A stretch of 9,303 bases of DNA from an uncultured Roseiflexaceae bacterium (GTDB lineage: Bacteria > Chloroflexota > Chloroflexia > Chloroflexales > Roseiflexaceae). The stretch spans positions 1 to 9,303 of the forward strand of contig CAIZHO010000084.1 of assembly GCA_903932805.1 (NCBI GenBank), given 5' to 3'. The notes beneath the pieces are model-generated. The model was not told the DNA's origin and ran no database searches. It was given only the letters and a program-made list of their open reading frames with translations. The position numbers and the translations under genes are program-made. Position 1 is the stretch's first letter. Each line of letters opens with the position of its first letter. Shown here piece after piece: positions 6,370-9,303 of the stretch.

Positions 6370-7539
6370 ATGGGTCGGACAAATACCTTCATCATGGTAG
6401 TAGTGTTGTTATTGACGCTCGCAGGGGGGACCATCCTCGGTGCGTTGGCAGGCGCTGGTGCTTCGGTGTACCTTATCCAGAAGCGACTGAGTCAACCGAT
6501 AACCGTGGTTTCGACGAATGAAAGTACCAATCCACAACCGACAGCCACGACGGCGGTTGTGCTCCCTACTGCAATCCCTGCTGCACCGGCTCCCGAGACA
6601 GCGAAAGCGGTAAGTGAAGATATCCCTTCGATGATTGAACGGGTGCGTGATGCGGTCGTCACGGTAGAAAACTACGAAAACCAGAACGAGATGTTCATGC
6701 CAACGTCCACAGGATCTGGAGCAATCATCAGTCCTGATGGGTATATCGTGACGAATAACCACGTCATCGAAGGTGCCGCACAACTGCGGGTGTTGTATGC
6801 CGATGGTACCAGTCATGCTGCGACCTTGATTGGCGCAGATCCGCTCAACGACATCGCGGTCATACAAGTTACTGATCCCATACCTACCGTGATGGCACTC
6901 GGCAATTCGGATGCGCTCCGACAGGGCGAAACGGTGGTTGCAATCGGCAGCCCATTGGGCAGCTACCGAAATACCGTAACCGTCGGCGTCGTGAGTGCCG
7001 TGAATCGGAATGTGGGGAACGATGCGCCCGAAGGCTTGATACAAACTGATGCCGCCATCAATCATGGTAATAGCGGTGGTCCGCTGCTGAACGTACGGGG
7101 TGAAATCGTCGGCATCAATACGTTGGTCGTGCGTGGTTCTGCGTCTTCGATGGACACGGCACAAGGCCTGGGATTTGCGGTACCTTCGACGATTGTCCGC
7201 AAAATCACTGAGCAGCTCGTGGCATACGGTGAAGTGCGATACCCATTCTTGGGAATTTCGTACGGTATGGTGACGCCCGAAATTGTTGAAGCAGAAAAAT
7301 TGAATGTCAAACAAGGGGCGTTTGTGTCGGGCGTTACCGATGGCGGTCCTGCGCAAGCAGCCGGTATTCTGCCGGGTGACGTTATCTTGACGCTTGATGG
7401 AGTCCGGCTCGGCGAAACAGATTCGCTCAGAGGTGTTTTGTTGCGCTACAATCCCGGCGATATCGTCACACTGACCGTCCTGCGTGGCACAGAAGAATTG
7501 CAGTTCTCGATTACACTGGCGGTTCGCCCCCCACGCTAG
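6370..7539 (+). CDS. HtrA/DegP-type S1C serine protease with PDZ domain
   Basis: The product is 389 residues. HtrA proteases degrade or refold damaged proteins outside the cytoplasmic membrane. Order of parts: short N-terminus, Gly/Ala-rich membrane helix (about 8-36), Pro/Thr/Ala linker (about 50-80, TNPQPTATTA), trypsin-like protease domain (about 85-285), and a single PDZ domain (about 292-385). The triad is intact: His131 in TNNHVIEG, Asp161 in LNDIAVIQV, Ser235 in HGNSGGPLLN. GSGAIISPDGYIVTNNHV and QGLGFAVPS are family hallmarks, and the PDZ shows GPAQAAGILPGDVILTLDG. A single PDZ and an N-terminal anchor fit the DegS/YkdA-like layout rather than soluble two-PDZ DegP. AGAGGG (6360-6365) lies four bases before the ATG. 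It is divergent from the IF-2B-like gene, and a strong terminator follows, so it is probably transcribed alone. Confidence 0.95.
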   Translation: MGRTNTFIMVVVLLLTLAGGTILGALAGAGASVYLIQKRLSQPITVVSTNESTNPQPTATTAVVLPTAIPAAPAPETAKAVSEDIPSMIERVRDAVVTVENYENQNEMFMPTSTGSGAIISPDGYIVTNNHVIEGAAQLRVLYADGTSHAATLIGADPLNDIAVIQVTDPIPTVMALGNSDALRQGETVVAIGSPLGSYRNTVTVGVVSAVNRNVGNDAPEGLIQTDAAINHGNSGGPLLNVRGEIVGINTLVVRGSASSMDTAQGLGFAVPSTIVRKITEQLVAYGEVRYPFLGISYGMVTPEIVEAEKLNVKQGAFVSGVTDGGPAQAAGILPGDVILTLDGVRLGETDSLRGVLLRYNPGDIVTLTVLRGTEELQFSITLAVRPPR

Positions 7540-7555
7540 GCGCGTACACTGCCCG

Positions 7556-7590
7556 CCGCCACGACACGTCTGTGTCGTGGCGGTTTTGTT
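7556..7590 (+). terminator. intrinsic terminator after the HtrA gene
   Basis: Positions 7556-7567 and 7572-7583 form a perfect 12-bp, GC-rich stem with a four-base loop (GTCT), directly followed by TTTTGTT. It begins 16 bases after the HtrA stop codon. This is the clearest intrinsic terminator in the window. Confidence 0.92.
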
Positions 7591-7595
7591 GTTGG

Positions 7596-7601
7596 TAGAA
7601 T
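7596..7601 (+). promoter_or_regulatory. candidate -10 box for the sugar kinase gene
   Basis: TAGAAT differs from consensus in one position and lies six bases after the terminator's T-run. The matching -35 region would fall inside the terminator's 3' arm, where the best fit is poor (GTGTCG, 7572-7577, 18-base spacing). Transcription from near 7608 would leave out the in-frame GTG at 7605 and supports the ATG at 7629. Confidence 0.4.
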
Positions 7602-7628
7602 AGGGTGAAGACAAAGCGAAGTGAAACT

Positions 7629-9122
7629 ATGCAGAACGATCAGTCCCCACATCGTGATACCGCACTGGTGTTAACCATTGATATCGGAACGAGTTCGGTT
7701 CGGGTGCTTGCCTATGATCGGACCGCCCACCGTGTCGCACAGGTCGAAGGCAGGCGCGCCGTCACGGTGATGTCAGATGCAACGGGGGCAGCCGAAGTCG
7801 ACGCCGCACAGCTGTTGGCGGACTTGGTTGCGTGTGTTGATGATGTCATCCTCCAATTGGGGGCACGGGCCACTGACATTGTGGCTGTGGGGATGGCGAC
7901 CATGGCAACAACGATGGTGGGGGTAGACGCAAACGGTGACCCTGTTGGGCCAATGCGTACCTATGCCGACACCAGGAGCGACGACGCGAGTCACATGCTT
8001 CGTGCCGAACATGCAGAACACATCGTGCATGGTCGTACAGGATGTTTGGTGCGCCCCAATTATTGGCCGGCGCGGCTGCATTGGCTCCAATCTGCTGTGC
8101 CTGCAGAATGGCAACGCGCCACACATTGGGTTCCTATTGGTGGGTATGTTGCATATCAACTCACGGGTGCCCTGCGTGTGACTCCGAGCGAGGCAGCCTG
8201 GACAGGGTTGTGCGATCGTGAGTCGCTGCAATGGGACCACGTATGGCTCCAAACCCTCGGAGTACCGGTTGCAAAGCTTGCGCAGATTGCGGATGTCGAC
8301 GTGCCGTTGCCGCCGCTGGGTGCATCATGGGCTGCGCGTTGGCCGGCATTGGCCGGTGTGCCATGGTATGGCGCGATCGGCGATGGTGCAGCCGCCAATG
8401 TGGGCAGTGGCTGTGTGGACGAGCGATTTCTCGCGTTGACTGTGGGAACGACAGGTGCGATGCGGATCGCCTTACCGGGCACACCAGTGCCTCCGGCAGG
8501 CTTGTGGTGCTATCGCATTGATCGCCAGACAGCCCTGGTGGGGGGTGCGACGAGTGAAGGCGGGAATGTTTTTCAATGGATGTCTGAGACGTTGCGAATA
8601 GATGATGACGACGCCACCATCCAACACCGATTGGGGCAATACCGTGCTGATTCGCATGGGTTGACTATTCTGCCGTTATTTGCCGGCGAACGCAGTCCCG
8701 GTTGGGCGGGTGATGCCAAAGCGACCATCCATGGGTTGCATTTGGGGACGACCCCGTTTGATATCTTGCGTGCGAGTCTCGAGTCGATTGCGTTGCGCTT
8801 TGGGCAGATTGCGGCTCGCTTGCCCGAGACGGGGCAGGTTATTGCCAGCGGCGGTGCACTCGAGCATTCGCCCGTCTGGATGCAGATTTGTGCCGATGTG
8901 CTGGGGCGACCAGTGTATGCATCGGGTGTCGACGAAGCCACTGCACGCGGAGTAGCGGTCATTGCATTGCGTTCGTTAGGGCTCATCCCGTCACTGAGCG
9001 CGTTGCCGACCGCCCCTCGCGTCTGCTACAGCCCAGATGATGCAGCGCATCATGCGTATCGCCGTGCGGGAGAACGCCAACGGCTACTCTACGATCGTCT
9101 GGTCACTGAGCCGCTTGGGTGA
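7629..9122 (+). CDS. FGGY-family carbohydrate kinase, probably gluconokinase
   Basis: The product is 497 residues, normal for FGGY kinases, which transfer phosphate from ATP to a sugar or polyol in the cytoplasm. The N-terminal ATPase-fold motif TIDIGTSSVR (16-25) is present. The central block AIGDGAAANVGSG (249-261) places Asp252 as the likely catalytic base. The C-terminal lobe shows TVGTTGAMR (271-279), LFAGERSPGW (350-359) and IASGGALEHSPVWMQICADVLGRPV (405-429), with adenosine-binding GG. GDGAAANVGSG and GERSPGW resemble gluconokinases, which make 6-phosphogluconate for the pentose phosphate or Entner-Doudoroff routes; xylulokinase or another FGGY activity is not excluded. ATG 7629 is preferred over in-frame GTG 7605, which would sit at or before the predicted transcription start; the ribosome site is weak (GAAGTG, 7618-7623). 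No gluconate transporter or dehydrogenase gene adjoins it, so context does not confirm the substrate. Confidence 0.85.
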   Translation: MQNDQSPHRDTALVLTIDIGTSSVRVLAYDRTAHRVAQVEGRRAVTVMSDATGAAEVDAAQLLADLVACVDDVILQLGARATDIVAVGMATMATTMVGVDANGDPVGPMRTYADTRSDDASHMLRAEHAEHIVHGRTGCLVRPNYWPARLHWLQSAVPAEWQRATHWVPIGGYVAYQLTGALRVTPSEAAWTGLCDRESLQWDHVWLQTLGVPVAKLAQIADVDVPLPPLGASWAARWPALAGVPWYGAIGDGAAANVGSGCVDERFLALTVGTTGAMRIALPGTPVPPAGLWCYRIDRQTALVGGATSEGGNVFQWMSETLRIDDDDATIQHRLGQYRADSHGLTILPLFAGERSPGWAGDAKATIHGLHLGTTPFDILRASLESIALRFGQIAARLPETGQVIASGGALEHSPVWMQICADVLGRPVYASGVDEATARGVAVIALRSLGLIPSLSALPTAPRVCYSPDDAAHHAYRRAGERQRLLYDRLVTEPLG

Positions 9123-9147
9123 CGTGTGAGAAGGTTGGTGCTACACT
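9119..9147 (+). promoter_or_regulatory. candidate extended -10 promoter for the DsbA-fold gene
   Basis: GTGACG (9119-9124, 4/6 to the -35 consensus) overlaps the kinase stop codon. After 17 bases comes TACACT (9142-9147), preceded by TG at 9139-9140 as in extended -10 promoters. Transcription would start near 9154. No hairpin terminator is seen between the kinase stop and this site, so read-through from the kinase is also possible. Confidence 0.4.
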
Positions 9148-9174
9148 AGCCTCATTGCAACAAGGAACAAAACG

Positions 9175-9303
9175 ATGAAGATGACCGTGTTTTTTGATGT
9201 GCTCTGTCCGTTTGCCTGGCGTGCATCACGATGGCTCGATCTCGTGGTTGCACAGCGGCCCGAGGTACAGATTGATTGGCGCTATTTTTCGCTCGAACAA
9301 ATC
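9175..9303 (+). CDS. DsbA-family thioredoxin-fold protein (5' part only)
   Basis: Only the first 43 residues are in the window; the reading frame runs off the right edge. MTVFFDVLCPFAWRASRWLD matches the opening beta strand and active-site loop of DsbA-like proteins of the FrnE/2-hydroxychromene-2-carboxylate isomerase and mycothiol-dependent nitroreductase type, and IDWRYFSLEQI fits the next strand. The loop reads CPFA, so only one cysteine is present where DsbA has CPxC. This suggests a glutathione- or other thiol-dependent transferase, isomerase or reductase rather than a disulfide-forming oxidase. AAGGA (9162-9166) lies eight bases before the ATG. The call is limited by the short visible stretch. 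Confidence 0.65.
   Translation, partial: MKMTVFFDVLCPFAWRASRWLDLVVAQRPEVQIDWRYFSLEQI

Noticed and set aside
6409..7614. A long antisense open frame (about 400 codons) opposite the HtrA gene
   Set aside because: The + strand frame has an intact protease triad and a PDZ domain. The antisense translation is rich in Cys, His and Arg, has no recognisable domain, and crosses the terminator; it is a by-product of codon composition.
7773..8986. Several antisense and alternative open frames inside the sugar kinase gene
   Set aside because: The kinase frame carries FGGY motifs throughout its full length; the others show no domain or ribosome site.

Overview
This window looks like ordinary chromosomal sequence from a free-living bacterium with moderate-to-high GC. 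The best guess is a member of the Chloroflexota. That is inference only: it rests on Pro/Thr/Ala-rich linkers between a membrane anchor and an exported domain in several proteins, and on the mix of genes. No rRNA, tRNA, CRISPR array, insertion sequence, phage gene or integrase was seen. Genes are tightly packed; the longest non-coding stretch is about 230 bases.

Left part, + strand (1-4425). A short promoter region leads to a ComEA-like DNA-binding competence protein. Then comes pyruvate kinase. Its stop codon overlaps the GTG start of an unrecognised exported protein held by a C-terminal membrane helix. After 19 bases follows a membrane-anchored clan GH-A glycoside hydrolase. Pyruvate kinase, the unknown protein and the hydrolase look like one transcription unit; ComEA may or may not be read into it.

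Middle part, - strand (4513-6139). Two genes point back toward the hydrolase: an eIF-2B alpha/beta/delta-like protein that appears to lack the isomerase catalytic cysteine, then a membrane-anchored glucosaminidase/lysozyme-like enzyme 22 bases downstream. The convergent junction (4427-4487) holds a strong inverted repeat plus a third matching arm, so two competing hairpins are possible. One of them ends in a good U-tract for the - strand.

Right part, + strand (6370-9303). A divergent intergenic region of 230 bases separates the - strand pair from an HtrA/DegP-type membrane-anchored serine protease, which ends in a textbook intrinsic terminator (perfect 12-bp stem). Immediately after the terminator's T-run lies a -10-like box for an FGGY-family sugar kinase, most like gluconokinase. 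The window ends inside the first 43 codons of a DsbA-fold protein that shows only one cysteine in the active-site region.

Four products are predicted to work at or outside the cytoplasmic membrane through an N-terminal anchor or signal (ComEA, the glycoside hydrolase, the glucosaminidase, HtrA), and the unknown protein makes a fifth. Central carbon metabolism is represented by pyruvate kinase and the putative gluconokinase. I see no convincing new biological system. The most unusual points are the unknown membrane protein inside the pyruvate kinase unit, the cysteine-less IF-2B-like protein paired with a cell-wall hydrolase, and the three-arm hairpin at the convergent junction.
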